Counted from the first letter of the stretch, positions 8,648 to 17,760 are shown. The stretch is DNA of 64,000 bases from Maribacter algicola (GCF_003933245.1 NZ_QUSX01000002.1:372001-436000), one strand, 5' to 3'. Translations and numbers: made by a program. Notes: a model not told the origin generated them from the sequence alone.

Positions 8648-9208
8648 CTATTTAAGTTTTTTAAGTACCATTCTGGCCCTTGCCTTATAGGCTGCACTCC
8701 CATTGGAATAATTTTGTTCCAGAACCATTTTTAATTCTGGATGAATCCAACCATATTCGGTGCCCAATAAATACAGACTTGTCATAGAATAGGCTTTTGC
8801 GGCCACTTTGTGTTCTCCAATGAGCCAATCGAAACATGAAGAGGTGATTTTTTCAATGTGAGCTTCTGTAATTTGCTGTCTTACAATTATTTCTTTCTTA
8901 GAGAAATAACTTTCCATTAAAAGTTCACAGACCTTGGCAACCGGTCGTACGGACGAATCCAGTTCAACTTTACCTATGACTTCCGTAAATGAATCGAGAT
9001 ATGGAAGGATAATGTTCAATTGTTTTCGGGCAACAGCATCTAAAATCCAAGCGGCCTTGGAAGATACAGGGTCTTTTGTTAGCTTTATGATTTCCAATAA
9101 GGTCGGTATTAATTTGGGGTTCATTTGAACCTTTTTGGCCATTTCTGTTCGTTTGTCGCGGGAATGGTCCACATTGTTTAAGGATACATAAAGCTCTTGC
9201 CTGTTCAT
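8648..9208 (-). CDS. Conserved helical (HEAT-like) protein of unknown function
   Basis: A 186-aa cytoplasmic protein made almost wholly of predicted helices. Repeating blocks of about 35-40 residues (for example PKLIPTLLEIIKLTKDPVSSKAAWILDAVA) resemble HEAT or ARM repeats, with a basic C-terminus (KARARMVLKKLK). There is no signal peptide, membrane segment or catalytic motif. It lies upstream of purB on the same strand, about 115 bp away. Homologues next to purB tend to inherit the name adenylosuccinate lyase; nothing in this sequence supports that, since the lyase signature is absent. A protein-binding scaffold role is a guess. Confidence 0.7.
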   Translation of the reverse strand: MNRQELYVSLNNVDHSRDKRTEMAKKVQMNPKLIPTLLEIIKLTKDPVSSKAAWILDAVARKQLNIILPYLDSFTEVIGKVELDSSVRPVAKVCELLMESYFSKKEIIVRQQITEAHIEKITSSCFDWLIGEHKVAAKAYSMTSLYLLGTEYGWIHPELKMVLEQNYSNGSAAYKARARMVLKKLK

Positions 9209-9320
9209 GATGCTTAAAACTAATAATTAGATTACTCAAATGGAATGCGCATAGCAAATTTTTGTACTTATCAGGAATATTATGGCCAAATTGCATTTGA
9301 CTTATTAAAACTACAAATTG

Positions 9321-9794
9321 ATGAAAATTTTTAAAAAAATATTGATAGGGCTATTGGTGGTTTTCATAGCCATTCAATTCTACAGACCGCAGAAGAATGT
9401 TTCGACGGAAAACGATACCGCTTCCTTTATGCAAGAAACGAACCCTCCCGAAGAAGTACGTACCATACTTAAAACTACCTGTTTTGACTGCCATAGCAAC
9501 AATACGGTGTATCCATGGTACAACAATATCGCTCCTGTCTCTTTTTGGTTGGCAAATCATATTGAGGAAGGAAAATCCGAGTTGAATTTTTCCGAATGGG
9601 CAACGTATTCGGATAAAAAAAAGGATCATAAGCTAGAGGAGCTTTATGAAGAAACCGAAAAGAGGGCGATGCCACTAAAGGAATACACCTGGACCCACGA
9701 GGAGGCAAGACTTACACAGGCCCAAATTGATGCTGTAGTAAAATGGGCCAAGGACACTAGGTCACTTTATGAATTAGGGAATCAACCAAAGTAG
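9321..9794 (+). CDS. Haem-binding domain protein (single CxxCH)
   Basis: A 157-aa envelope protein with an N-terminal membrane anchor or signal (about 5-23) and one c-type haem attachment motif CFDCH near residues 52-56. The following SNNTVYPWYN and the later RAMPLKEYTWTHEEARL match the haem-binding domain family found widely in Bacteroidota. One haem would be attached covalently in the periplasm. A role in electron transfer or sensing is inferred only. The start may be 9318 or 9321. The last 38 bp overlap the 3' end of the convergent sirtuin gene. Confidence 0.85.
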   Translation: MKIFKKILIGLLVVFIAIQFYRPQKNVSTENDTASFMQETNPPEEVRTILKTTCFDCHSNNTVYPWYNNIAPVSFWLANHIEEGKSELNFSEWATYSDKKKDHKLEELYEETEKRAMPLKEYTWTHEEARLTQAQIDAVVKWAKDTRSLYELGNQPK

Positions 9795-10449
9795 GAACAC
9801 CTTCTACGGCTGTTTTAGGGATTACCCTGAGATTTTCAATGCTACCCTCTTGAATGGAAGGTCTAGGGTCAATAAAATAAATGGGAGTGCCATCTTTGAT
9901 AAAATTGATGAGGCTAGCTGCAGGATATACTTGCATGGATGTTCCAATAATAATTAAAATATCGGCGTTTTGTGTAATGTTGATGGCCGTGTTCAACATG
10001 GGAACCGCTTCGCCGAACCAAACAATGTGGGGTCTTAGCTGGTATCCATCTTCGCAAACATCTCCAAGTAAAATATCATCCCTGCGCAATTCAATATTGG
10101 ACTCGTTACCTACACTCCTCGCCTTTAAAAGTTCTCCATGTAAATGCAATACTTGCGCGCTTCCGGCCCTTTCATGCAGGTCGTCCACGTTCTGGGTTAC
10201 AATTTGTACGTGGTAATGCCGTTCTAATTTTACCAATGCCCTATGGGCGTCATTGGGGTCTACGGTCAATAATTGTCTTCTGCGCTGATTATAAAATTCC
10301 AAAACCAGTTCAGGGTTTCTCTCAAATGCCTGCGGGGTCGCCACTTCCATCACATCATGTCCCTCCCACAATCCATCCGCATCCCTAAAGGTTTTTAGTC
10401 CACTTTCGGCACTCATTCCGGCACCCGTCAAAACCACAACGTTCTTCAT
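9757..10449 (-). CDS. cobB: NAD-dependent protein deacylase, sirtuin (SIR2/CobB type)
   Basis: This 230-aa Sir2-family enzyme removes acyl groups from lysines using NAD+. The N-terminal GAGMSAESGL is the NAD-binding GAGxS motif. The catalytic TQNVDDLHERAG and HLHGE are present, as are the C-terminal GTSMQVYPAASL and FIDPRP. No zinc-binding CxxC pairs are visible between HLHGE and the next conserved block, which places it with short bacterial class III-like forms. Start chosen at MKNVVVLTGAG: a TAnnTTTG element lies at 10465-10472 and overlaps the alternative ATG at 10467. The gene overlaps the convergent haem-binding gene by 38 bp. Confidence 0.93.
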   Translation of the reverse strand: MKNVVVLTGAGMSAESGLKTFRDADGLWEGHDVMEVATPQAFERNPELVLEFYNQRRRQLLTVDPNDAHRALVKLERHYHVQIVTQNVDDLHERAGSAQVLHLHGELLKARSVGNESNIELRRDDILLGDVCEDGYQLRPHIVWFGEAVPMLNTAINITQNADILIIIGTSMQVYPAASLINFIKDGTPIYFIDPRPSIQEGSIENLRVIPKTAVEGVPTLVDSLIHKVT

Positions 10450-10464
10450 AAACTCGCTTTGTTT

Positions 10465-10472
10465 CAAAAATA
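10465..10472 (-). promoter_or_regulatory. Bacteroidota -7 promoter element for the sirtuin gene
   Basis: TATTTTTG on the minus strand lies 16 nt upstream of the ATG at 10449. It overlaps the alternative upstream start and so supports the shorter protein. Confidence 0.5.
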
Positions 10473-10494
10473 TAGATTTTATTATCTTGGTTAC

Positions 10495-11151
10495 ATGGTA
10501 GATATGGAACTTTTGAACTATTTGGAAAATTTTATTTCCGAGGAAAGAAGGGAGCGATTTATATCGATTTTAGAAAGCCGAACGAACTTTATCACTGTCG
10601 CAATCGAAGATGTTTATCAAATGCACAATACCAGTGCCGTAATTCGCAGTTGTGAATCTTTTGGGGTTCAGAAAGCACACCTTATAGAAGGTAGATTTGG
10701 TAAGCGTTTGGATAAAAAAATTGCCATGGGGGCACAGCAATGGGTCGATTTACATAGGTATTCCTCCTCTTCAGAAGCCATTTCCACCTTAAGAAAACAA
10801 GGGTATAAAATTGTAGCGACCAGTCCACATGCAGATAGTTCACTTTTGACCGATTTTCAAATGGATTCACCTATTGCACTGTTCTTTGGTACCGAAAAGG
10901 AAGGTCTAAGTAAGGAGGTCATGGATAAAGCCGATATGTTCTTGAAAATACCCATGGTAGGTTTTACCGAAAGTCTTAATATTTCGGTTTCGGCCGCGAT
11001 AATTCTACAAGATTTGACAACTAAGCTTAGGAACAGCAATTCGCCTTGGCGGTTGTCCGAAGAAGAAATTCTTGAAAAACGATTGGATTGGACCAAAAAA
11101 TCAATAAAGAGTATCGAGGAAATTCTGATAAGATTTAACCTTCAAAAATAG
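10495..11151 (+). CDS. trmH: SpoU-family RNA 2'-O-ribose methyltransferase, TrmH-like
   Basis: This 218-aa SPOUT-fold methyltransferase most resembles TrmH, which methylates the 2'-O of G18 in tRNA using SAM. Motif 1 is NTSAVIRSCESFG with the catalytic Arg. Motif 2 is IALFFGTEKEGLS and motif 3 is IPMVGFTESLNISVSAAI. The basic C-terminal helix of TrmH is also present. The start at 10495 (MVDMELLNYLE) fits the family. The open frame extends back to 10459, but that stretch overlaps the promoter region of the divergent sirtuin gene. ATG 10504 is a further option. Confidence 0.9.
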   Translation: MVDMELLNYLENFISEERRERFISILESRTNFITVAIEDVYQMHNTSAVIRSCESFGVQKAHLIEGRFGKRLDKKIAMGAQQWVDLHRYSSSSEAISTLRKQGYKIVATSPHADSSLLTDFQMDSPIALFFGTEKEGLSKEVMDKADMFLKIPMVGFTESLNISVSAAIILQDLTTKLRNSNSPWRLSEEEILEKRLDWTKKSIKSIEEILIRFNLQK

Positions 11152-11195
11152 ATTTTATACGAAATTAGAATGGCAACCAACTAAATGAATAACAA

Positions 11196-11723
11196 ATGAC
11201 TACTGTAATTTATATCCTAGCAGCCATAATTGTCCTGATTATCCTTTTTGCGGTAATTGCACCCAAAACTTATGATGTTTCAAGAAGTATTGAAATCAAT
11301 TGTTCTAATGAAAAAGTTTGGCCCTATCTAAAATTTCTGGAAAAGCAACGGGAATGGTCACCATGGTCCAAAAAAGACCCAGGTATGGATACCAAACTTA
11401 CCGGAACCGATGGGGAAGTTGGGGCCATTAGTTATTGGAACGGAAACAAGGAAGTAGGGGAGGGCGAACAGGAAATTACCAAGATAGTGGAAGGAGAAAG
11501 AGCAGAAGGACAGCTCCGTTTTTTAAAGCCCATGAAATCGGTGTCCGATTGTTATCTAGTACTTGAAGAAAAATCACCAAAGGCTAGTAGAGTAACATGG
11601 GGTTTTAAAGGTAAAAGTGCATTTCCATTTAGTATTATGATGTTGTTCTTGAGTATGGACAAGATGGTGGGAAAGGATTTCGAAGAGGGTTTACAGACAT
11701 TAAAGTCTAAAATGGAGAGCTAA
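11196..11723 (+). CDS. SRPBCC (START/polyketide-cyclase-like) membrane-anchored protein
   Basis: A 175-aa protein with an N-terminal membrane helix (about 4-24). A SRPBCC-type domain follows, which forms a helix-grip cavity for hydrophobic ligands. It opens with YDVSRSIEINCSNEKVWPYL, and the WSPWSKKDPGM segment is typical of this subgroup. No catalytic residues can be assigned and the ligand is unknown. It lies 44 bp after the SpoU methyltransferase, in the same direction, and ends only 7 bp before a convergent gene with no clear terminator between. Confidence 0.8.
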   Translation: MTTVIYILAAIIVLIILFAVIAPKTYDVSRSIEINCSNEKVWPYLKFLEKQREWSPWSKKDPGMDTKLTGTDGEVGAISYWNGNKEVGEGEQEITKIVEGERAEGQLRFLKPMKSVSDCYLVLEEKSPKASRVTWGFKGKSAFPFSIMMLFLSMDKMVGKDFEEGLQTLKSKMES

Positions 11724-11730
11724 TTTTATT

Positions 11731-12552
11731 TTAGACATAAAAAATTGAAGCTTCGGCCCTTGCCCAGAAACGTATAGGCAAAATAGTGGTCCCAATTCCT
11801 TTTGATACATACATGGGAATATCACCAGTTTTGTACCATCCCTTTAGGTACCTTCCGCTTCCACCAGGTTTATAAAGCTCCCTTCCAAAAAATGTGATCT
11901 GACCGCCATGGGTATGTCCGGATAGGATACATTTTATATTGATTTTAAATGAGTTGTTTAGCCGTGCTATAGTATCACTGTATTGAGGGCAATGGTTTAA
12001 AACTATGGTGTCTGTATTTTTATCATCAATGGTTGATATGGTATGGACAAAGTCCGCATTACCACCTATGAAATCATCGATTCCCAAAAAGTGTAAAGTT
12101 CTATTTCCCTTCCTTATCCCAAAACTTTCATTGATTAACAGCACCCCGTTATGTTTAGCTATAACTTGTCTAAACGCATCCAAAGGTATACGGCCACTAT
12201 ATTCCTTGTTACCGTAGATGAAGATTTTTAGTACAGAATCATCGAACTGGTTTAAATATTCATCCAACAGGTCCAAACGTGTTTTTCTCGTAATGGTGTC
12301 TCCCGTAAATAAAATGGCATCTGGTTTAAGTTTATCAACTTTTTCCGCTATGGAGGTAAGACCGTAATGTAAACCTCTTAGATGTAAATCTGAAAGTTGT
12401 ACCAATTTGATTTTTTCTTCATGGCCATTTGAAAGGTCAAATTCCGTCCAGTGAATGATATATTTTTCAAACCAGAACGCATCTAGGGCAATTAGACCAC
12501 TTAAACCCAATATTGAATTAAATAGCCTCTTAAAAAATGTCCTTCGTTTCAT
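11731..12552 (-). CDS. Calcineurin-like metallophosphoesterase, YkuE-like, membrane anchored
   Basis: A 273-aa metal-dependent phosphoesterase held by an N-terminal hydrophobic segment (about 8-25). Metal ligand motifs appear in order: QLSDLHL, FTGDTI, GNKEY, NHCP and GHTHGGQ. In the third motif the common GNH(D/E) is GNKE, so the His is replaced by Lys; related members often have GNWEY here. Start set at MKRRTFFKRLF (12552): the longer frame to 12636 would run into the end of the amylase gene and lacks family similarity. Substrate unknown; cell-envelope phospholipid or nucleotide esters are possible. Confidence 0.87.
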   Translation of the reverse strand: MKRRTFFKRLFNSILGLSGLIALDAFWFEKYIIHWTEFDLSNGHEEKIKLVQLSDLHLRGLHYGLTSIAEKVDKLKPDAILFTGDTITRKTRLDLLDEYLNQFDDSVLKIFIYGNKEYSGRIPLDAFRQVIAKHNGVLLINESFGIRKGNRTLHFLGIDDFIGGNADFVHTISTIDDKNTDTIVLNHCPQYSDTIARLNNSFKINIKCILSGHTHGGQITFFGRELYKPGGSGRYLKGWYKTGDIPMYVSKGIGTTILPIRFWARAEASIFYV

Positions 12553-12586
12553 TAAAATCCTTCTTCTAACCTTTCTGATAGGACAC

Positions 12587-14272
12587 TTATTCCCGCAATT
12601 CCAAGAGGGAAATATCGTAATCGTTGTCCAATACAACCTTACCGTTTTCTACGGTTACCTCGGTTTGGGAGTAGGCATCGAACAGTTTTGTACCATCCCC
12701 AAAAAAACCTTTCACCCAAATGGATTTTTCACCGTCTGGCAAGTCCAGGGCAATGACCACCTTATCCTTTACATCCCCGTTCATATAGGTTCTTCCAAAG
12801 GTGTAGGGTGATTTGGACAATCTGCGATGTCTACCGGCGCCAACCGCCAAGTGTTCCCTTCTAAATTTCCCAAGTTTTCTCCAATGGTCCAAAATATCTT
12901 TGGTCGACTCCTTATCCAAATCTTCCCAGTTCATAAAGGAACGCAACGTGGCATCACCTTGGGTACTGTCTATGACCAAACTCCTGGCCGTTTCATCACC
13001 GTAATAAATTTGGGAAGCCCCTGGAGTAAGCAAGAGTACATTGGCCGCTCTTTTAGGTTCCTTTCTATCCTTGTCAAATGGACTTCCGTCGTCATGGGAG
13101 GTTAGATAGTTAAGCGCGCTTTTACCCTTTAATTTAGTTCTCAATAGTCTACTGTATTTTGAAAAAATAGAGTCATATTCCTTGGAGGCATCATTCTTTA
13201 ACTCAAAATTGATAAGGCTTTTGAAACCATGGTCGAAATAGTCCACTTTTTTGTCGCCAAAATCATACTCTCTTCCGCCTGAAATACCATAGCCATAGAC
13301 CTCGCCCACCATGTAGAAAGGGTTATCGTCCAAAACGGCATCGGGGTGCTTTCGTTTCCAGGTTTCAAAGGCATAGGATGCCTCCCTATATAATTCTGTC
13401 CATACATTCTCGTTCACATGTTTCACGGTATCTACCCTAAAACCATCTATACCAAGTTCGTGGACGTAATCGGTCAGCCATTTTATGATATAAAATCTTG
13501 GGGACCTGGGATAACCCGTTCTTTCAAAAAACAATTGGAGCTCGTCCAGCTCAGTGCTCAATCGTCCTTCCTTTTTCCATTTGGCCAAAAGATGGTCCGG
13601 TAATTCCACGGATTCATCAGAAAGTGTTCTTACATCCGGTAAATTGTTGACCAAAGTACAATTGGTAGTGTTTTCATAATTCGTAAACTCACAGGTAGGT
13701 TCCCTAATAACCCATTCATCCGGCCATGCGGGATCCTCTTCCGTAATAGGCCCGGTGTGGTTGACCACTACATCCATTAAAACCCGTATACCATGGTCGT
13801 GCGCTTTTTTTACCAAATCTGCCAAATCCTGTTTTGTTCCAAAATTGGAATCCAGGGCCGTCCAATCCTTGGCCCAATACCCATGGTAGCCATAGGTATT
13901 TCCTGTACCTTCATCCGTATCGCCATGAATTTGTTCCACAACCGGGGTAAACCATATGGCGTTTACGCCCAGTTCATCAAAATACCCTTCCTCTATTTTT
14001 TCCGATATACCTTGAATGTCCCCACCCATGAATCCCCTGAGCTTTCCGGTAGGATTGTCCCTATTGAAATTCACGTCGTTATCTGGATTTGCATTGTTGA
14101 AACGATCGGTCAACAAGAAATAAATATTGGCCCCTTCCCAGGCAAAAGGAAGGTCTTTGTTTAAAACACTGTCCTTTTTAATTATGGGTTCCTTTGCAAC
14201 TTCTTTTCGATCTAGCTTGCATGAGAGACCAAAGAACAACAAAAAAAGAAGGATAATACTGGAATATTTCAT
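12587..14272 (-). CDS. GH13 alpha-amylase family lipoprotein
   Basis: A 561-aa alpha-glucan hydrolase, probably anchored to the membrane by a lipobox ending in Cys18 (FFGLSC). The four GH13 regions are present. They are DVVVNHTG near 167, GFRVDTVKH near 277 with the nucleophile Asp281, MVGEVYG near 321 with the acid Glu324, and YLTSHDDG near 389 with Asp394. Two Cys in the B domain (about 194 and 205) may form a disulfide. It should cut alpha-1,4 glucosidic bonds in starch or glycogen. No SusC/SusD partner or MalR-like regulator is nearby, so it is not in a typical starch locus. ATG 14278 is two codons further upstream. Confidence 0.93.
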   Translation of the reverse strand: MKYSSIILLFLLFFGLSCKLDRKEVAKEPIIKKDSVLNKDLPFAWEGANIYFLLTDRFNNANPDNDVNFNRDNPTGKLRGFMGGDIQGISEKIEEGYFDELGVNAIWFTPVVEQIHGDTDEGTGNTYGYHGYWAKDWTALDSNFGTKQDLADLVKKAHDHGIRVLMDVVVNHTGPITEEDPAWPDEWVIREPTCEFTNYENTTNCTLVNNLPDVRTLSDESVELPDHLLAKWKKEGRLSTELDELQLFFERTGYPRSPRFYIIKWLTDYVHELGIDGFRVDTVKHVNENVWTELYREASYAFETWKRKHPDAVLDDNPFYMVGEVYGYGISGGREYDFGDKKVDYFDHGFKSLINFELKNDASKEYDSIFSKYSRLLRTKLKGKSALNYLTSHDDGSPFDKDRKEPKRAANVLLLTPGASQIYYGDETARSLVIDSTQGDATLRSFMNWEDLDKESTKDILDHWRKLGKFRREHLAVGAGRHRRLSKSPYTFGRTYMNGDVKDKVVIALDLPDGEKSIWVKGFFGDGTKLFDAYSQTEVTVENGKVVLDNDYDISLLELRE

Positions 14273-14323
14273 GTGCATTTTACGTTTGGTTAAAGCTATA
14301 AAATGCAGATGGAAGGCTAAAAT

Positions 14324-15094
14324 TTATTTTTTCCTATTTAGGACCTTGAATTCCTCGTAACAACTACTAATGGCATCCAAGATCTGGAGATCGTTGGCGG
14401 TGGTAATGAAGGATTGCGAATAATTGCAATTGTTTAGGATGTCTTGGATATCCATTTTTTCGAGTTGAAGCAGTTCTACCAGGGTTTCCCTATCAAACTT
14501 GGAGGCCAACAGGTCCCTGATCCTATCATCCTCCTTCATCTGCCTTAATTTTCGCATCTGATTGGGCCTCTTGCCGAAAAGGTTTCTGAGTAAATCAGCC
14601 GGATTTAAAATGGCGCCCAGAACTTTGGTTACCGCACTGGGATTTTTATTTCCACCCTCGTATCCTACCGATAGACCGGATATACTGTACTGATAAGCAT
14701 TATTTATGGGAAGATTTTTAACATCGATTTCCAAATAGCCGGTAAGCTGATATGGCCTAACGATAACCTCCTCTAGGGCATAGGCCAACTCCGTAAGGGC
14801 AATCTCCGTGTTCTCAAATTTGAACATATCGTTCGTTACCCTAATTTTTTGGGATTTAAAACCAAGGTAGGAAAAAAACAGGGTGTCATTTACAGCTGCG
14901 GTAATGGAGAATTCACCTTTCTCATTGGTAATGGTTCCCACCACCTGATTCAGGTTGACAACGTGTACGCTCTCCATAGGAAGATTTGATTGCGCGTTTT
15001 TAACGATGGCTTTTATAGTGCTGGTTTCAGTGCCCTCTTGGGCTAAACCAATCAGGCTAAAAAAACAAAATAGTCCTATAAAAAAAATGCGCAT
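14324..15094 (-). CDS. CarboxypepD_reg-like domain exported protein
   Basis: A 256-aa protein with a signal peptide ending near LIGLAQ. A beta-sandwich CarboxypepD_reg-like domain covers about 25-110 (TIKAIVKNAQSNLPMESVHV...GTITNEKGEFSI...YLGFKSQKI). The rest is helical and partly basic, with no catalytic motif. The N-terminal domain is the same kind found at the front of SusC-type receptors, but no plug or barrel follows, so this is a free-standing envelope protein. It is upstream of the amylase gene on the same strand with a gap of about 50 bp. Function unknown. Confidence 0.75.
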   Translation of the reverse strand: MRIFFIGLFCFFSLIGLAQEGTETSTIKAIVKNAQSNLPMESVHVVNLNQVVGTITNEKGEFSITAAVNDTLFFSYLGFKSQKIRVTNDMFKFENTEIALTELAYALEEVIVRPYQLTGYLEIDVKNLPINNAYQYSISGLSVGYEGGNKNPSAVTKVLGAILNPADLLRNLFGKRPNQMRKLRQMKEDDRIRDLLASKFDRETLVELLQLEKMDIQDILNNCNYSQSFITTANDLQILDAISSCYEEFKVLNRKK

Positions 15095-15132
15095 AAAACT
15101 GTCTCTTCAAATATGAAAGGTACAAACAAAAT

Positions 15133-15159
15133 AAAAAAATACGCCGAAGCGTATTTTTT
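15133..15159 (-). terminator. Intrinsic terminator after the DEAD-box helicase gene
   Basis: A perfect stem, atacgc (15139-15144) with gcgtat (15149-15154), has a cgaa tetraloop, A-run on one side and T-run on the other. It lies just past the helicase stop on the minus strand. Confidence 0.8.
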
Positions 15160-15172
15160 AATATACAATTAA

Positions 15173-16954
15173 CTAAAAGAAATCACCTTTTCTTTTTTTA
15201 CTTCTTCGCTTTCCGGAGTTAGGACTACTGGAACTTCCTCGATCTCTTCCTTTGCCTCGGCCTTTGTCGTCGCCCCTGAAACTATTTTTTCTTTTTCCCT
15301 TGTCTTTTCCTCCCTTACTTCGACGGTTGCCGCCGCCACCGCCGGGGTTTTTGGAAACTTCAACATTCACAAAACGGCCATCGACCTTAAATTCGGTAAA
15401 AGTGCTAAGAATTTGTTCGGTAACCGCCGCTTCCGTATTAAAGAACGAAAAACTTTCCTTTACATCTACTTTATAAACATCTTCCTTTCCTAGGCCAACC
15501 GTATCACGGATGAAGTCCTTTAGGGACATCCAGTCATAACCATCTTTCTCCCCAACGTTGATAAAATAGCGAACCGAACCATTACCATTATCCGAGTAGG
15601 AGACCCTACCATCATCATTGGACCTTTCGGAGGATGAATTTAAATCTTTGGTTTTATTATAGTAATTGAAAAACCTGGTGAATTCTACGGAAACAATTTT
15701 TTTGATAAGGTCTTCACGATCTATACCTTTTAAAACATCATTGATAGCCGGTAAATAGCTGTCAATCTCAGGGTTTATTTTCGTATCCTTTATTTTATTG
15801 GCAAGGTGATATAATTGTATCTCACAGATTTCTATACCTGTAGGAATATTTTTCTGAATAAAATCCTGTTTTATCTTATTTTCAATGGCCTTAATTTTGC
15901 GTAGCTCGCTACGTGTAATGATGACCATGGATATTCCCGATTTTCCAGCTCTGCCCGTCCTGCCACTTCTATGGGTATAGGTCTCTATTTCATCTGGCAA
16001 CTGGTAGTTGATGACGTGGGTAATATCATCCACGTCGATTCCCCTGGCGGCCACATCGGTGGCGACCAACATTTGGATCTGTTTTTTTCTAAAGGCGTTC
16101 ATGACCAAATCTCGCTGATTTTGGCTTAGGTCCCCATGCAAAGCACCGGCGTTGTACCCATCCTCAATCAATTTTTCGGCCACTTTTTGTGTATCCCTTT
16201 TGGTTCTGCAGAAAACTACGGAAAATATGTCCGGATTGGTATCAGCCAATCTTTTTAGCGCAGGATATCGATCCCTACCGCTTACGACGTAATATTCGTG
16301 CTGCACGGTGGTCGCCCCAGAGTTTTTTGTGCCTACCGTTATTTCCTGTGGGGAATGCATAAACTTTTTGGCGATTATAGCAACCTCCTTAGGCATGGTT
16401 GCAGAGAACAGCCAGGTAGATTTATCGTTGGGTGTATTTGAAAGAATGTCCTGAATATCTTCAAAAAAGCCCATGTTGAGCATTTCATCTGCCTCGTCCA
16501 GAATGCAATAATCGATTTTTGTAATATCTACAAGACCCCTGCTGATCATGTCCTTCATCCTACCTGGGGTGGCCACTACAATTTGGGCCCCTCTTTTGAT
16601 CTGTCTGGCCTGTTCCGTAATACTGGCACCACCGTAGATGGCAACTACGCTTATATTACGTTCATACTTGGAATAGAGTTGCAGTTCGTTGGTAATCTGC
16701 AAGCAAAGTTCCCTTGTAGGGGAGAGGATCAACCCTTGGGTCGTACGGCTGTTTCCGTCAATTTTTTGAATAAGGGGAAATCCAAAAGCGGCGGTTTTTC
16801 CAGTACCTGTTTGGGCCAAGGCTACCAGGTCCGTATCACTTTCCAATAAAATGGGGATTGCTTTTTCCTGTACTTCGGATGGGGTCTCAAAACCCAAATC
16901 CGCGACAGCATCCAATAAGGACTTATCGAGTCCTAATGCTTCAAATTTTGTCAT
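15173..16954 (-). CDS. deaD: DEAD-box ATP-dependent RNA helicase (DeaD/CsdA-like)
   Basis: A 593-aa RNA helicase with all family motifs: Q motif near 16-24, AQTGTGKT, PTRELCLQ, DEAD, SAT and HRSGRTGRAG. After the two RecA domains comes a DbpA-like RNA-binding domain (about 470-545). The tail is very basic and Gly-rich, with Arg/Lys/Gly/Ser repeats and ending KRRSKKRKGDFF. This layout fits cold-shock and ribosome-assembly helicases of the DeaD group. A possible promoter element lies about 110 nt upstream of the start codon, which would give a long 5' leader as seen in cold-regulated helicase mRNAs. A terminator follows the gene. Confidence 0.95.
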   Translation of the reverse strand: MTKFEALGLDKSLLDAVADLGFETPSEVQEKAIPILLESDTDLVALAQTGTGKTAAFGFPLIQKIDGNSRTTQGLILSPTRELCLQITNELQLYSKYERNISVVAIYGGASITEQARQIKRGAQIVVATPGRMKDMISRGLVDITKIDYCILDEADEMLNMGFFEDIQDILSNTPNDKSTWLFSATMPKEVAIIAKKFMHSPQEITVGTKNSGATTVQHEYYVVSGRDRYPALKRLADTNPDIFSVVFCRTKRDTQKVAEKLIEDGYNAGALHGDLSQNQRDLVMNAFRKKQIQMLVATDVAARGIDVDDITHVINYQLPDEIETYTHRSGRTGRAGKSGISMVIITRSELRKIKAIENKIKQDFIQKNIPTGIEICEIQLYHLANKIKDTKINPEIDSYLPAINDVLKGIDREDLIKKIVSVEFTRFFNYYNKTKDLNSSSERSNDDGRVSYSDNGNGSVRYFINVGEKDGYDWMSLKDFIRDTVGLGKEDVYKVDVKESFSFFNTEAAVTEQILSTFTEFKVDGRFVNVEVSKNPGGGGGNRRSKGGKDKGKRKNSFRGDDKGRGKGRDRGSSSSPNSGKRRSKKRKGDFF

Positions 16955-17066
16955 AATGTGTTATATACTTAATCGCAAATAAGAATGCTGCTTAGAGGGA
17001 TTATCCTATATAACCTATTTAGACTCGGCGCAACACATGCTATACTAGCGGCGTTATTTAAAGCGG

Positions 17067-17074
17067 CAAAGGTA
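17067..17074 (-). promoter_or_regulatory. Bacteroidota -7 promoter element for the helicase gene
   Basis: TACCTTTG on the minus strand would put transcription start near 17061. The leader would then be about 105 nt ahead of the helicase ATG at 16954. No clear -33 TTG. Confidence 0.4.
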
Positions 17075-17115
17075 CTGCTAATTAATGAGATGGTATAATA
17101 AATCTTTTTCCCATT

Positions 17116-17760
17116 TTAAGGTGCTAGACTATATCCGTAAATTGATAGCATAATGCCAATGATACCGGTAACTATCATACAAATGATGAAGGACTTTTGT
17201 AGCAGTGGATTGTCATAAATAATAATACAGACGGCACCCAATACGATACTTATTTGAAAGAAAAGCATGCCAAGATCGAATTTTTTGGTAGCAAAATCAT
17301 ACTCCTCCGCAAGCGCTTCCCATTCGTTAATGCCAACAATCTTCCCCATTTCCCCGTCCATGTCTTGGGCCCAGGCATCTTTGGGAATGTTTGAAGATCC
17401 TAATAAGATTTCCGTTTTTTCTGATTCATACTTTTTTATTTGGTTTTGTACGTTTGTTATTTTGGCCAGTATGTTGCCCATATTTTCCTGTTGTACAATG
17501 CCTGTTTCTTTCAAGGCCTGTAAATAGTCCAACTCACTCTCCTTAAGACTTTCCTTGATGCTTTTGGACTGGTACCAGCTGGAGTAGTTCACAACTTTGT
17601 TATGGGCTATCATCATTTCCTCTTCCAGTTCTCCATTTATCATTTGGGATATGGCCATTAGAGCCGCAAAAAAAGCAATTAGGACACCTCCAATGGCTTC
17701 TGCCCTTTCAGAAGCCACAGAAACTTCAACGGTATCTGTATTTTTTTTAGTTTGTAGCAT
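17116..17760 (-). CDS. DUF4337-like membrane protein
   Basis: A 214-aa membrane protein. One hydrophobic segment near the N-terminus (about 24-43, [19 protein letters not shown]) precedes a helical region with a [18 protein letters not shown] block. Two C-terminal membrane segments follow (about 165-185 and 190-210). The WYQ-K motif between membrane segments is typical of DUF4337. It overlaps the 3' end of rdgB by 14 bp and is probably translated from the same message. Role unknown. Confidence 0.72.
   Translation of the reverse strand: MLQTKKNTDTVEVSVASERAEAIGGVLIAFFAALMAISQMINGELEEEMMIAHNKVVNYSSWYQSKSIKESLKESELDYLQALKETGIVQQENMGNILAKITNVQNQIKKYESEKTEILLGSSNIPKDAWAQDMDGEMGKIVGINEWEALAEEYDFATKKFDLGMLFFQISIVLGAVCIIIYDNPLLQKSFIICMIVTGIIGIMLSIYGYSLAP

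Noticed and set aside
8648..9208. Adenylosuccinate lyase label for the gene next to purB
   Set aside because: No lyase signature or fold features; the sequence is a short helical repeat. The name would come from the neighbour.
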